From contig CACGED010000007.1 in assembly GCA_902571975.1 (NCBI GenBank), forward strand, positions 1 through 53,190: DNA of 53,190 nt, read 5' to 3'. Within the stretch, counting starts at the first letter, position 1; each line of letters opens with the position of its first letter. The position numbers were made by a program, and so were the translations under genes. The DNA comes from an uncultured Pelagibacteraceae bacterium. GTDB taxonomy: Bacteria; Pseudomonadota; Alphaproteobacteria; Pelagibacterales; Pelagibacteraceae. Below, piece after piece: positions 16,941-26,769 of the stretch. The notes below the pieces were generated by a model, which worked only from the letters and a program-made list of their open reading frames with translations, was not told where the DNA came from and ran no database searches.

Positions 16941-18208
16941 AGATATATAAAAAAATTAAAATAGGTATCATTGGAGCAGGCTATGTGGGATTACCGCTAG
17001 CTATGCAACTTCAAAAATATTTTGATGTTATATGTTTTGATATAAAAAAAGAAAGAATTAAAAATTTAAAAAAAAAAAAAGACGTAACAAATGAAATAAA
17101 CAAAAAAGATTTAAAAAAAAATAAAATTTTTTTTTCTTATGATCAAAGCAGCTTAAAAGAATGTAATTTCTTTATAATTACTGTTCCTACTCCAATCACT
17201 TCAAAAAAATTACCAGATTTTAGATCTTTAAAAAGTGCATGTCAGTTAGTCTCTAAAAACTTAAAGGATAAAGACATAATTGTTTTTGAGTCGACAGTTT
17301 ATCCAGGGGCAACCGAAGAAAAACTCATCCCTTGGATTGAAAAGTTTTCAAAATTAAAATTGAATAAAAACTTTTATGTAGGATATTCTCCCGAGAGAAT
17401 TAATCCAGGAGATAAAAAACATACTATTGATAAAATAATAAAAATAGTCTCCGCGTCAGACAAAAAATCTTTAAAAATTATAAAATTTGTATACTCTAAA
17501 ATAATTAGAGCTGGATTGCATGTAGCATCATCACTTAAAGTTGCCGAAGCTGCAAAAGTAATTGAAAATATACAACGAGATACAAATATTGCATTAATAA
17601 ATGAATTAAGTGTAATTTTTAAAAAAATGAATTTAAATACAATAGAAATTCTTAAAGCTGCTGAAACAAAGTGGAATTTTCTACCATTCAGACCAGGATT
17701 AGTTGGGGGACATTGCATAGGTGTTGATCCATATTATCTTACTTATAAAGCTAAGCAGTTAGGGATTAATCCTAAAATAATTTTATCAGGCAGAAATACC
17801 AATGATCAAATTCCGAAAATAATAGTAAACAGAATTCTAAAATTATTTAAAAAAAAAAAAATAAATAAATTTAATTCAAAAATACTAATATTAGGTGCAA
17901 CCTTTAAAGAAAATGTTCCTGATTTTAGAAATAGTCAATCATTAATGTTATATAAAATTTTAAATGAAAAAATATCAAAAAAAGTCGATATTTATGACCC
18001 ATATAACAATAAAAAAATAGCTTTTAAAAATTTAAACTTCATCGATCGTTTAAATTATAACCGATATGACTGTATAATTTTATCTGTGGCCCATAAATAT
18101 TTTAAAGAATTTGGCATTAAAAAAATTAAAAAACTCGGGAAAAAAAATTCAATTTTATTTGATGTAAAAAGTTTATTTGATAAAAAATTTTCTGACGATC
18201 AATTGTGA
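16937..18208 (+). CDS. tviB: UDP-N-acetylhexosamine 6-dehydrogenase, TviB/WbpO type
   Basis: Oxidises C6 of UDP-GlcNAc or UDP-GalNAc to the uronate with two NAD+. N-terminal IGIIGAGYVGLPLAMQL is the NAD site. FESTVYPGATEEKLIPW, GYSPERINPGDKKH and LKVAEAAKVIENIQRDTNIA match TviB/WbpO closely. FRPGLVGGHCIGVDPYYL contains the catalytic Cys. 423 aa is normal. Two 13-A runs (17068-17080 and 17849-17861) lie in the gene. The choice between GlcNAc and GalNAc cannot be made from the sequence. Confidence 0.88.
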   Translation: MKIYKKIKIGIIGAGYVGLPLAMQLQKYFDVICFDIKKERIKNLKKKKDVTNEINKKDLKKNKIFFSYDQSSLKECNFFIITVPTPITSKKLPDFRSLKSACQLVSKNLKDKDIIVFESTVYPGATEEKLIPWIEKFSKLKLNKNFYVGYSPERINPGDKKHTIDKIIKIVSASDKKSLKIIKFVYSKIIRAGLHVASSLKVAEAAKVIENIQRDTNIALINELSVIFKKMNLNTIEILKAAETKWNFLPFRPGLVGGHCIGVDPYYLTYKAKQLGINPKIILSGRNTNDQIPKIIVNRILKLFKKKKINKFNSKILILGATFKENVPDFRNSQSLMLYKILNEKISKKVDIYDPYNNKKIAFKNLNFIDRLNYNRYDCIILSVAHKYFKEFGIKKIKKLGKKNSILFDVKSLFDKKFSDDQL

Positions 18209-18216
18209 TAATGTAA

Positions 18217-19323
18217 ATGAAAAATATATTATTTGTATTTGAGGATGGTAGATATGGTGGACCACACTCACATTTTATAAATATAGTAAATGGTTTATCT
18301 AAGAAAATAAACATATCTATTTTATTTCCAAGAAAAGACTCATTTGTATTTGACAAAAAATTAAATAATAAAAAACTAATTAAATTTAAAGTTGATATTT
18401 TATATCTTTCATTAAAATTTGAGTTATTTATAAAATACATTTTTTTTTTTATTTCAGATACGTATAAAATTAAAAAAATTATATCAAAAAATAATTTCGA
18501 TTTTATTTGTGTATATACAGGCACATTCTCAGTAAGAAGTCTAATAGCTGCAAAGATATTAAATAAAAAAATAATCTGGTATATTCATGATGCATATGAA
18601 AGTCCAATAAATCAAATAATATTTAGACTTTTTTCAAAATATGTTTATTTAACAATTTTTTCATCGAATAAATCAAAGTCAAATTATTTAAGTGTAAAAA
18701 ATAGAAATTTAAATTATCTTGTACTTCAATCAGTAATTAACTTAGATGAAATAAATTTAAAAAAAAATATTAAATTAAAAAATAAAAAAAAAATTACTAT
18801 ATTATCAGCTGGAAATTTTAGCCCAGTTAAAAATTTTGAATTATTTTTAGAAATTGCATCAATTAATTTAAATACTCACAATTTTAATTTCAAACTGGTT
18901 GGAAATACATGGAGTACACAAATTAATTATAGGAAAAAATTACTTAATTTAAAAAAAAAAAATTATCTTCAAAACCTTAATATTATTAATGATAAAAATT
19001 TAAAAAGTTATTTAGATAACTCTGATTATTTTATTTGTACTTCTAAGAGTGAATCCTCACCAGTTTTAATTTTGGAAGCCATAAAGAGAGGATGTATAAT
19101 ATTTTCTACAAATGTGGGCGACATGAATAAAAATATTAATAAATATAAGTTTGGATATGTTATAAATGAAAGAAAATTAAATAAAATAAAGACTACTATA
19201 AATAATATTGAAAAAAATAATAATCAAAAGAAAAAGTTACTCATTAACGGTAACCTTTTTTTGAAAAAAGAGCATGACTTAAAATTATACTTAAACAAAT
19301 TTTTACAAAAATTGAATATTTAA
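18217..19323 (+). CDS. Glycosyltransferase family 4 (GT-B)
   Basis: 368 aa. FVFEDGRYGGPHSHFINIV is the N-terminal GT4 loop. KIIWYIHDAYESP and YLTIFSSNKSKSNYL are in domain one. ITILSAGNFSPVKNFELFLE and FICTSKSESSPVLILEAI (EX7E) mark the donor domain. It begins 8 bp after the dehydrogenase and ends 11 bp before the next gene, so it is part of the same transcript. Donor unknown. Confidence 0.85.
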   Translation: MKNILFVFEDGRYGGPHSHFINIVNGLSKKINISILFPRKDSFVFDKKLNNKKLIKFKVDILYLSLKFELFIKYIFFFISDTYKIKKIISKNNFDFICVYTGTFSVRSLIAAKILNKKIIWYIHDAYESPINQIIFRLFSKYVYLTIFSSNKSKSNYLSVKNRNLNYLVLQSVINLDEINLKKNIKLKNKKKITILSAGNFSPVKNFELFLEIASINLNTHNFNFKLVGNTWSTQINYRKKLLNLKKKNYLQNLNIINDKNLKSYLDNSDYFICTSKSESSPVLILEAIKRGCIIFSTNVGDMNKNINKYKFGYVINERKLNKIKTTINNIEKNNNQKKKLLINGNLFLKKEHDLKLYLNKFLQKLNI

Positions 19324-19334
19324 TTTAAGATAAA

Positions 19335-21173
19335 ATGTTTCAAGAATTAGTATCTTTAAAATTATTACATCCAATCCTTCAGACAATATTATCTCTTCTT
19401 TTTGTAATTGGATTCCATCAATTTAGTTTAATTTTAAATAAAAATTTTTTATTTTTAAAAAAAAGTAAATTAGATCAAATATTTAAAATTGGTTTCGTTT
19501 TTTTCCTTTTAGTTTTTATAATAAATATAATTATTTGGACAAACCTGTATAATAAATTATTTTTTGAAATAATATTTATCTCTTTTTTAATTTTAAGTAT
19601 TAAATTTTTATTGAATTATAAATATGTAGCGAAAAAAAAATGGAATTACTTTGAAGTAATAATTTCAATATTTTTAATATTATATTTACTGTTATCTATA
19701 ACTCCAGTTACTGATGCTGATTCTATTTCATATCATTCTGCATTTGCCATTAAAACTTTAAACAGCTTGGATATTAATTGGATTTCAGATCAGGTAAAAA
19801 GTCAACCTCAATTTTACCTGGTTGGATCTTTTGAAGCAATTAATTTTTTAGGTTTATATTTTGGAATAGAAAATTTTTTATCTTTGTTCAGTTTTTACTT
19901 TGTTTTATTGTTCTGTAAAAAATTGTTTTTTTTCAAAGGTTTAACTAAAAATATTAGCAGTAAATATTATTGTTTATTATCAATTTTGTCATGTCCAATG
20001 ATGATAAGTATAATTTCATCTCAAAAACCTTTTTTAATACCAGTCATCTTTTTGTCATCCATATTTTTTTTTTTGTTAAATAATTTTAAAAATGAAAACT
20101 TTAAAGATAACTCAATCATTATTTTTATTCTTGTAAATATAATACCAATTAAGTTAACATTTATTCCATTTGTAATTTTTGCTATTACCTATTTTTATAT
20201 AGTTTCTAAAAAAAAAATATTATTTTGTAAAATATGTTTATTTTTTTTTTCAATAATAATTATACCCTTTCTTTTTAAAAATTATTTTTATTTCAATGAT
20301 TTTTTGCCCCCCTTCTTGGGCAATATATTAGATTATAATAATTCCCTTAACAAAAATTTTACAAATGATTTACGTAATTATGATTTATATCTTTCATTTA
20401 AAAACTTATTGTATCTCCCAATTTTATTTTTAGTTCCTTACACAGTAAATCAAGGTGTAATTATTATAAATATTTTGAATTTTACTAAGTCATTAGGATT
20501 AGGTATTTATAATTTTGTGTTGTTGGAAAAAAATAAACTTTATTTAATTTTTTTTCTTTTACTTTTTTTTATTCCAATTATCCTTGGCAATATTAGTACA
20601 AGGTGGTTTTTTGTTTTTTTTATTACTATTAATTTATTTTTAATTACAAAAAAATCTATTAATAAAAATTTATTTTATTTTATATTTATTCAATCTATAT
20701 TCACTTTTCTTGGATTAATTTTTTCTTTATACTTACTTCTTCCTGGTTCTTTTGACAAAAGTAAAAAAGAAGAGATCTTAAAAAATTTGGCATTTGAATA
20801 TGATTATTCTTCAAAAGTTTATAGTCTTGCAGATAAATTTAAATTAAAAAAAAATGACTTGATATTATATAATTCAAGAAATAATTATTGGTTATCTGGT
20901 GATGAAAGGTTTATTAATCTTGGACAAATCTCAATATTAAATAAATTTAATACTGAAATTGATTATTTGGATTATTTAAAAACTCAAAATGTTAAAATTA
21001 TTGTTTCTGATAATAAAACTATTTTTAAATTAAAAAATCTCCTAAATAAAAAATGCAAGTATTTTATTGATGAATTTAATGTAATAATAGCTACAAGAAA
21101 TCCATTTAACAGTGCAGAAGACCAAATTACTTATATTTACATTCCAAATTCTTCAAACGATTGTTTTAAATAA
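19335..21173 (+). CDS. Large membrane protein, GT-C glycosyltransferase-like (LIC_10190-like)
   Basis: 612 aa with about a dozen hydrophobic segments and a soluble C-terminal tail (~residues 480-612). After the third or fourth helix comes TPVTDADSISYHSAFAIKTL. Acidic residues here in the first large loop are typical of GT-C enzymes that use lipid-phosphate sugars. The protein encoded at 37703-39358 has the same loop pattern (RPDAALYHLPFI), so the two are probably related. The following 123 bp, up to the convergent gene end, hold no convincing gene. Confidence 0.65.
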   Translation: MFQELVSLKLLHPILQTILSLLFVIGFHQFSLILNKNFLFLKKSKLDQIFKIGFVFFLLVFIINIIIWTNLYNKLFFEIIFISFLILSIKFLLNYKYVAKKKWNYFEVIISIFLILYLLLSITPVTDADSISYHSAFAIKTLNSLDINWISDQVKSQPQFYLVGSFEAINFLGLYFGIENFLSLFSFYFVLLFCKKLFFFKGLTKNISSKYYCLLSILSCPMMISIISSQKPFLIPVIFLSSIFFFLLNNFKNENFKDNSIIIFILVNIIPIKLTFIPFVIFAITYFYIVSKKKILFCKICLFFFSIIIIPFLFKNYFYFNDFLPPFLGNILDYNNSLNKNFTNDLRNYDLYLSFKNLLYLPILFLVPYTVNQGVIIINILNFTKSLGLGIYNFVLLEKNKLYLIFFLLLFFIPIILGNISTRWFFVFFITINLFLITKKSINKNLFYFIFIQSIFTFLGLIFSLYLLLPGSFDKSKKEEILKNLAFEYDYSSKVYSLADKFKLKKNDLILYNSRNNYWLSGDERFINLGQISILNKFNTEIDYLDYLKTQNVKIIVSDNKTIFKLKNLLNKKCKYFIDEFNVIIATRNPFNSAEDQITYIYIPNSSNDCFK

Positions 21174-21296
21174 TTATCAAAATAATATAAAGAAAATGTG
21201 ATAGAAAAAATTACCCTAAAAAATATTTCAATAAGTTATTTTGTATCTTTAGTAAAAGCTTTTCAATTTATTAATAAAGAATTTCAATCATTTAAA

Positions 21297-23027
21297 TTAA
21301 TTTGCTTTTCTAATAACAAAATTATTCATTATTAGTAGATCTAAATCAGTTCTTAAAAGACAATTTAATCCTTCTTCTGGCTTCATAATCATTGGCTCAT
21401 TTTCATTAAAAGAAGTATTTAATAAAATTGGAACATTTGTAAGTTTATAAAATTCTCCTATTAAGCTTGCATACTTAAAATTAGTTTCAAAATTAACTGT
21501 CTGGACTCTTGCAGTTGAATCAACATGAGTAATTGCAGGAACTAATTTTTGTTTCAATTCTTTTACCTTGGCAACTGTTGACATATATTCACTACTAAAA
21601 TTAGACTCGAACCAATCTGTTTGTAAATCTTCTAAAACTGTTGGGGCAAATGGTCTAAATGACTCTCTACGTTTAATTTTCTTGTTTATAATGTTTTTCA
21701 TATCAGGATTTCTTGGATCAGCTAAAATAGATCTATTTCCCAATGCACGTGGTCCAAATTCCATTTTTCCTTGAAACCATCCGATGACTTTTGCTTCAGC
21801 AATTTTTCCTGCTGTATACTTGTAAAGCTCTGTATCATTTGAGAAATGTTTATAACTAATTTTTTTTTTATATTCTTTTTTTTCAATAGATTTATAAATT
21901 TCATCATCTGAATAATTTTTTCCAATGAATGGTGATTTTGAATTAATAATATTTAGATTATACTTGGAAGCTACAACATAAGCTGCACCTATTGCACCTC
22001 CATTATCTCCAGGAGCATAATTTATAAAAACATTATTAAAATATTTTTTATTTTGGGTTAAAAGCCTATTAGCCGAAGAATTTAATGCACAACCACCAGA
22101 AAAAACTAGATTATTTGAGAAATTTTTTTTTGATAAATAATTTAATGTATGTGAAAAAAAATGTTCATAAATCTTTTGTACAGATGCCGCTATATCTTTT
22201 TTAAAATTTTCAATGTTTTTTTTATCTTTTAATTCATTTGAAAATAAATAATTAAGTTTTGAACTAAAAATTTCATCAATTTCAAGGTTACCGTCAGCAA
22301 TATATTTAAAATTATTTTTATGATGATTAAAAAAATCTAGGTTTAATTTAAATTCAAAATTATTATCAAAAGTAAATAAATTTTTTATCAATCTATCAAA
22401 ATATATTGGCTTTCCATAGGGTGCTAAACCCATTACTTTATATTCATCACCGTAATTGTTAAAACCTAAAAATTGAGTCATTGCATGATAGAAAATCCCC
22501 AGAGAATGTGGAAAAAATATTTTCTTATTTATTTTAATTCTATTATTTTTACACTCAGCTGTTGCTAATGTTACAAAATCTCCTGATCCATCAATTGATA
22601 AGCCATTTGCTTCTTTAAATTTAGATGGATAAAAGGCCGAAGCAATATGAGCTAGATGATGCTCTATATAATGAATCTTAATATTTTTATTAAAATTGAA
22701 ATTATTTAATAATTCTTTTTTAGCCTGAATTTTTTTTTTAAATCTACGAGCAAATAAATTGTTTTTAATTTTTAAATTTTTTAAAAAAAAATATGCTTTA
22801 GGTAAAATATTACTTAGCGGATTTGTATTAAAAGCAATATCTGTGATTTGGGTTTCATTGATATTTGCAATATGCATACATTCTTTAATGGAATTAATAG
22901 GATAGCCCGAGTAATGTTTGATTCTATTTAATCTTTCTTCCTCAATCGCAGCGATTAATTTTCCATCAATAACTAAACATGCAGAGGAATCCGCATGATT
23001 TGTATTGATTCCTAGAATTATTTTCAT
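21297..23027 (-). CDS. Carbamoyltransferase (NodU/CmcH family)
   Basis: Transfers a carbamoyl group from carbamoyl phosphate, via carbamoyl-AMP, to a sugar or other hydroxyl. N-terminal GINTNHADSSACLV and IAAIEEERLNRIKHYSGYP form the ASKHA-like domain. HHLAHIASAFYPS holds conserved His residues. YKVMGLAPYG, SGGCALNSSANR, and the C-terminal GPRALGNRSILADPR and VPILLNTSFNENEP are diagnostic. 576 aa is normal for the family. It ends the minus-strand transcript that begins at wzx. Glycan carbamoylation is inferred from context. Confidence 0.9.
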   Translation of the reverse strand: MKIILGINTNHADSSACLVIDGKLIAAIEEERLNRIKHYSGYPINSIKECMHIANINETQITDIAFNTNPLSNILPKAYFFLKNLKIKNNLFARRFKKKIQAKKELLNNFNFNKNIKIHYIEHHLAHIASAFYPSKFKEANGLSIDGSGDFVTLATAECKNNRIKINKKIFFPHSLGIFYHAMTQFLGFNNYGDEYKVMGLAPYGKPIYFDRLIKNLFTFDNNFEFKLNLDFFNHHKNNFKYIADGNLEIDEIFSSKLNYLFSNELKDKKNIENFKKDIAASVQKIYEHFFSHTLNYLSKKNFSNNLVFSGGCALNSSANRLLTQNKKYFNNVFINYAPGDNGGAIGAAYVVASKYNLNIINSKSPFIGKNYSDDEIYKSIEKKEYKKKISYKHFSNDTELYKYTAGKIAEAKVIGWFQGKMEFGPRALGNRSILADPRNPDMKNIINKKIKRRESFRPFAPTVLEDLQTDWFESNFSSEYMSTVAKVKELKQKLVPAITHVDSTARVQTVNFETNFKYASLIGEFYKLTNVPILLNTSFNENEPMIMKPEEGLNCLLRTDLDLLIMNNFVIRKAN

Positions 23028-23038
23028 AGATTATAAAT

Positions 23039-23551
23039 TTATACTAATTTAATAGATCTTACTTGATTTAATAAATTTTCCTTTTTTTTATAATAAAATT
23101 TAATTTTTGACTTTTTAGCGCATAAATAATCTGTTTTCTTATCACCAATCATAAAACTTTCTGATTTATCTATATTCCATTTTTTTATAGCTTTTTCTAG
23201 CATGCCATTATTTGGTTTTCGATCTTTTGATACTTTTTTAAATCTTCCTCTTCCAAATTTTGGGTGAAATGGACAAAAGAATATATCTTTAACTTTTCCA
23301 CCTTTTTTCGAAATAATATTGGTAATATGTTTGTGGATACTTTTAAGACCCGAAATATTTATTAGACCTCTACCTACAATTGATTGATTAGTTATAATTA
23401 TTACTATGTAATTCCTTGAGTTTAAATATTTAATTGCTTCTGGAACAAGCTTTAATATTTTTATTTTTCTCTTTTCAGTTATGTAACCATAATTCTTATT
23501 TATGACACCATCTCTATCTAAAAAGCAACACCTGATTTTTTTTTTTCCCAT
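23039..23551 (-). CDS. HAD-IIIA phosphatase, GmhB-like (heptose bisphosphate phosphatase)
   Basis: DxD motif FLDRDGVI (Asp12, Asp14), ITNQSIVGRG (HAD motif II), RKPNNGML (motif III) and MIGDKKTD (motif IV) match D-glycero-D-manno-heptose-1,7-bisphosphate 7-phosphatase, also with the related histidinol-phosphatase branch. 170 aa fits. The zinc loop keeps the first ligands (FFCPFHP, Cys93 and His96), but the second Cys-x-Cys pair is replaced in VSKDRKP. It may pair with the HldE-like fusion encoded at 10878-12347. Confidence 0.82.
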   Translation of the reverse strand: MGKKKIRCCFLDRDGVINKNYGYITEKRKIKILKLVPEAIKYLNSRNYIVIIITNQSIVGRGLINISGLKSIHKHITNIISKKGGKVKDIFFCPFHPKFGRGRFKKVSKDRKPNNGMLEKAIKKWNIDKSESFMIGDKKTDYLCAKKSKIKFYYKKKENLLNQVRSIKLV

Positions 23552-24484
23552 TTAATTCAAATAATCTAAAAATTTTTTGCTTCTAAATTTAAATATTTTA
23601 TTTTTTACATTTGATTTTTTATTTTTTAATATTTTGTTTAAAGAATAATCAAAATCATTAAATTTTATGGGTATAAACAAATTTGTTTTAATATCATTAT
23701 GAAATTTGTCATCAATATTATAAAAAATATTTAATTTGCAAGAAGCACAATCAATAGCAAAAAAACTTAAAGTATTTTCTTTTGAGACTATAGAATTTTT
23801 TGACTTAGAAATTACCTCTAATGCTTTAAGCCTACTCAAATTATGATAATTTTTAATATTTTTATTTCTTAAACTATTTGGTATTTTATCTCCAATAACA
23901 GCAATTTTATAATTTTCTGATAATTTTGAAATTATTTGAACAAGAAATTTATTACCTTTGTTGTTATTTATTTTATAATAAATTACAAAATGAAACTTTT
24001 TATGAAGTTTTTTTTTTTTAAATTTAAATCTATAAAGGATAAAATCATAATATATTCCATCGCGATTTTTAAAATATTTTCTAAATTGGCTATGTGAAAA
24101 TAAAATTTTCTCTTTTCTTTTTAAAAAATAAACTCCTAAATTTTTAAGAACTTTATAAATAATATTTTCTTTTTGATTTGAGCCAGTTACAGGTCCTAAG
24201 ATTGTTTTTTTGGGTAAAGTTATAAAAATTAGAAAGTTCCAAATTGGAAGATAATTTACATAACATACTTTTTTTCCCTTTAAATGATAATACCATATTT
24301 TTAATATCCCAAAAAAAGGAAGAAAATAATTATAAAAGAAAGTCTCCCTATGTTGAAACCTATTAATTTTTATAAGTTTATAATTATTATATTTTTTTTT
24401 TAATAGAATTAAAAAATTTAATGCTAGAATACCTTCACCAGTGTTTGGTTTAATATTATTAGCCCAATAATATATTTTTGACAT
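23552..24484 (-). CDS. Putative glycosyltransferase (GT-B-like)
   Basis: 310 aa with no strong catalytic signature. Features reminiscent of GT-B enzymes are KKTILGPVTGSNQKENIIY (GPVxG loop), ILFSHSQFRKYF and a second Rossmann-like part with YKIAVIGDKIPN and SRLKALEVISKSKNSIVSK. A hydrophobic stretch near residues 75-95 may touch the membrane. It lies directly upstream of the GmhB-like gene in the same transcript. Could be a heptosyl or other sugar transferase, with a weak assignment. Confidence 0.55.
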   Translation of the reverse strand: MSKIYYWANNIKPNTGEGILALNFLILLKKKYNNYKLIKINRFQHRETFFYNYFLPFFGILKIWYYHLKGKKVCYVNYLPIWNFLIFITLPKKTILGPVTGSNQKENIIYKVLKNLGVYFLKRKEKILFSHSQFRKYFKNRDGIYYDFILYRFKFKKKKLHKKFHFVIYYKINNNKGNKFLVQIISKLSENYKIAVIGDKIPNSLRNKNIKNYHNLSRLKALEVISKSKNSIVSKENTLSFFAIDCASCKLNIFYNIDDKFHNDIKTNLFIPIKFNDFDYSLNKILKNKKSNVKNKIFKFRSKKFLDYLN

Positions 24485-24495
24485 AAATATTTAAT

Positions 24496-25770
24496 TCATT
24501 GATGTTTTCTAAGATGATCATAAAAATATAAAAAAGAAATAATATATATTAAGTAATCAATACTGAAGACGGCAAAAGAAGTTTCTAATATTGATCTTAG
24601 ACCAAAGATAATTATTAGAATGCCAGATAAATGAGCAAAAATATTAAAACTCAATTTATTTTCAATAATAAAATAAAATTTAAATAGCATATATATCGAA
24701 TAAAAATAAATTAATATCAGAGCCAATCCTGCAATTATACCTCCAGCAAGAGTAGAATATATAATTGCATTATGAATAGATTGACCAATAATAGCACGAT
24801 CAGCTTGTGCACCTATTCCTTTGAATGGATCCTTTTTAATAATATTTATTGCTGTTTTCCAATTATCAAATCTTCCAGAACTGTAGTTACTTTTTGGTGT
24901 GTCTCTAATTATACTTCCTTTTGATATTTCAACTATTTTAGAGGTATTCAAAATATATTTGTCAAATTCTGGATTATTGATTTGTAAGTTAAAATAGTAA
25001 AAAAAATTAATTATTAAAGGGAAAAAAAATGCAAAAAAAATTAATTTTTTATCAAAAAAATACTTTCTTAGATAAAAAACCATCATAAATAAATTAATAA
25101 ATATAAATATAAATGATGAGGTTCTTGATTGAAAAATAAGAGTACAAACAGCAAAAAATAGAATCAAAATTAATAAAAAAAATTTTTTCTTTTTTAAAAA
25201 TAAATAGTTAACAATCAAAAAACTATAAATTATCAATGATAGTCTTGATAATCCTGAAGATCTAGGAGGGCTCTCAAATACTCCATAACCCAAACTACCA
25301 CCATAAATACCATAAAAATGATATGTTGAATGCTTATACATATCAATCAAGATAAAAATTAAAAAAAACAGAAACCCTAAAGCAACCAATGTTATTGTGA
25401 CTTTTAACAAAAACTCCTTTTCATTATAAGAGGTAATTGCGTTTATCAAAAAAAAACTTATTAACATATAAAATGGCCAAAAAATATTATCTATAATATT
25501 TACTTCAGAAAATATATTAAAAATAAAATAAAGAAAAAAAATACTTGTAAATAATATTGAGGGGATATTTAGGCATTTTTTATAATCTATTTTCTTTCTT
25601 AAATAAAAAAAATAGCAAAAAGATAAAATTGCTGGCAAGCTTAATCTTAATTTGTTTATTATACTATATTCAAAAAAATTAGATGGATTTAAATTTATGC
25701 TGTAAAAGAATAATATCCAGATTAATAATAATAAAAATTCATTAAATTTAATTTTATTTAACTGGATCAT
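24496..25770 (-). CDS. O-antigen ligase/polymerase family membrane protein (Wzy/WaaL-like)
   Basis: 424 aa with about 11-12 hydrophobic segments. The large periplasmic loop contains SSGRFDNWKTAINIIKKDPF and GIGAQADRAIIGQSIHNAII, the region where Wzy_C/O-antigen ligase proteins carry the conserved RxxxW and HN residues. It overlaps the WecA-like gene by 17 bp. Polymerase and ligase cannot be told apart by eye. A second family member is encoded at 36458-37717. Confidence 0.78.
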   Translation of the reverse strand: MIQLNKIKFNEFLLLLIWILFFYSINLNPSNFFEYSIINKLRLSLPAILSFCYFFYLRKKIDYKKCLNIPSILFTSIFFLYFIFNIFSEVNIIDNIFWPFYMLISFFLINAITSYNEKEFLLKVTITLVALGFLFFLIFILIDMYKHSTYHFYGIYGGSLGYGVFESPPRSSGLSRLSLIIYSFLIVNYLFLKKKKFFLLILILFFAVCTLIFQSRTSSFIFIFINLFMMVFYLRKYFFDKKLIFFAFFFPLIINFFYYFNLQINNPEFDKYILNTSKIVEISKGSIIRDTPKSNYSSGRFDNWKTAINIIKKDPFKGIGAQADRAIIGQSIHNAIIYSTLAGGIIAGLALILIYFYSIYMLFKFYFIIENKLSFNIFAHLSGILIIIFGLRSILETSFAVFSIDYLIYIISFLYFYDHLRKHQ

Positions 25771-26758
25771 TTTTTTGTTTTAGCGAAATATAAATTATAA
25801 AATATAAAACAATATTTATTACTATAGTAAAAATTATATTTTTAATTAATAAAAACAGAAATAAAGGTAAAATAGTTAAAATTAACATTATATGCCAAAC
25901 AAAATTTGACTTATATTTAATTAAATAATGATGAAAATGTGTTTTATCTGGATAATATATTTTTTTTTTATTTAAAAACCTCTCAGTTGTAACTCTAATC
26001 ATGTCTAATCCAGGAAATAATAATAGTAAAAAAATTTCATCAGCATATAATTTGCTATTGTTATAATCATCAATAAATGATATTGCAAAAAAGACTGATA
26101 TAAAACTGGTTCCAGAATTTCCTAAAAATATTTTACCTGATAGATTGTATATAAAAATTAAGATCAAATTGAAAATTAATATCAAATAAACTAAGTTTGG
26201 ATTTTTAATAAACAGAATAATTGTCCAAAAAATGATAATTGATATTGCAGACCCGTTATATCCATCAATAAAATTTAGCGCGTTGTACAAAGAAAAAATA
26301 CAAAAAAATGTGAATAAATATGCAAAAACTTCTAAATCAATAATTATATCTGTTGATCTAAAATTTAGTTCTTTTATTACAAGATCATCCAAAATTGGTA
26401 TGAGTATAATCAAGCTTAAAATTAAAATTATACTCCTCGTTTTTGCACTCAAAGATTGAGAATCATCCCACAAACCTACTATGAAGAAAATTATATATAA
26501 TGATATAAATATTATAAATTTGTTTTGTGAAATTAATCCTTCAAAGTAAATTATAAAAGTTGAAATGAAAACAGTTATAAACAGACAAATTCCACCAACT
26601 AATGGAGTTGGGGTTTTATGTATTTTTCTTTTATTTGGATAATCTAAAATATTCAAATACTTAGCTATTTTGTTTCTAAATGAGATAACAAAAAAATTTA
26701 TAAAAAATATAAAAAGAAAAGTAAGAAATAATTTAAAATTTAATAAGTTTACGATCAT
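25754..26758 (-). CDS. wecA: Undecaprenyl-phosphate sugar-1-phosphate transferase (WecA/MraY family)
   Basis: Initiates lipid-linked glycan synthesis by moving a HexNAc-1-phosphate to undecaprenyl phosphate on the inner membrane. 334 aa with ~10 helices. Cytoplasmic motifs are LDYPNKRKIHKTPTPLVGG (~37-55), GLWDDSQSLSAKTR, NALNFIDGYNG (Asp-rich catalytic site), LGNSGTSFI and HFHHYLI. These match the MraY/WecA/WbpL group. GlcNAc is the likely sugar but is not proven by sequence. Confidence 0.85.
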   Translation of the reverse strand: MIVNLLNFKLFLTFLFIFFINFFVISFRNKIAKYLNILDYPNKRKIHKTPTPLVGGICLFITVFISTFIIYFEGLISQNKFIIFISLYIIFFIVGLWDDSQSLSAKTRSIILILSLIILIPILDDLVIKELNFRSTDIIIDLEVFAYLFTFFCIFSLYNALNFIDGYNGSAISIIIFWTIILFIKNPNLVYLILIFNLILIFIYNLSGKIFLGNSGTSFISVFFAISFIDDYNNSKLYADEIFLLLLFPGLDMIRVTTERFLNKKKIYYPDKTHFHHYLIKYKSNFVWHIMLILTILPLFLFLLIKNIIFTIVINIVLYFIIYISLKQKNDPVK

Positions 26759-26769
26759 AAAGTAATTTT

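Noticed and set aside
17374..17718. Antisense ORF of 114 codons in the tviB-type gene
   Set aside because: It is the reverse of well-conserved coding sequence and has no motif.
21198..21335. GTG ORF of about 45 codons in the convergent gap after the membrane protein
   Set aside because: It runs antisense into the carbamoyltransferase end and has no family resemblance. AT-rich DNA yields such frames often.
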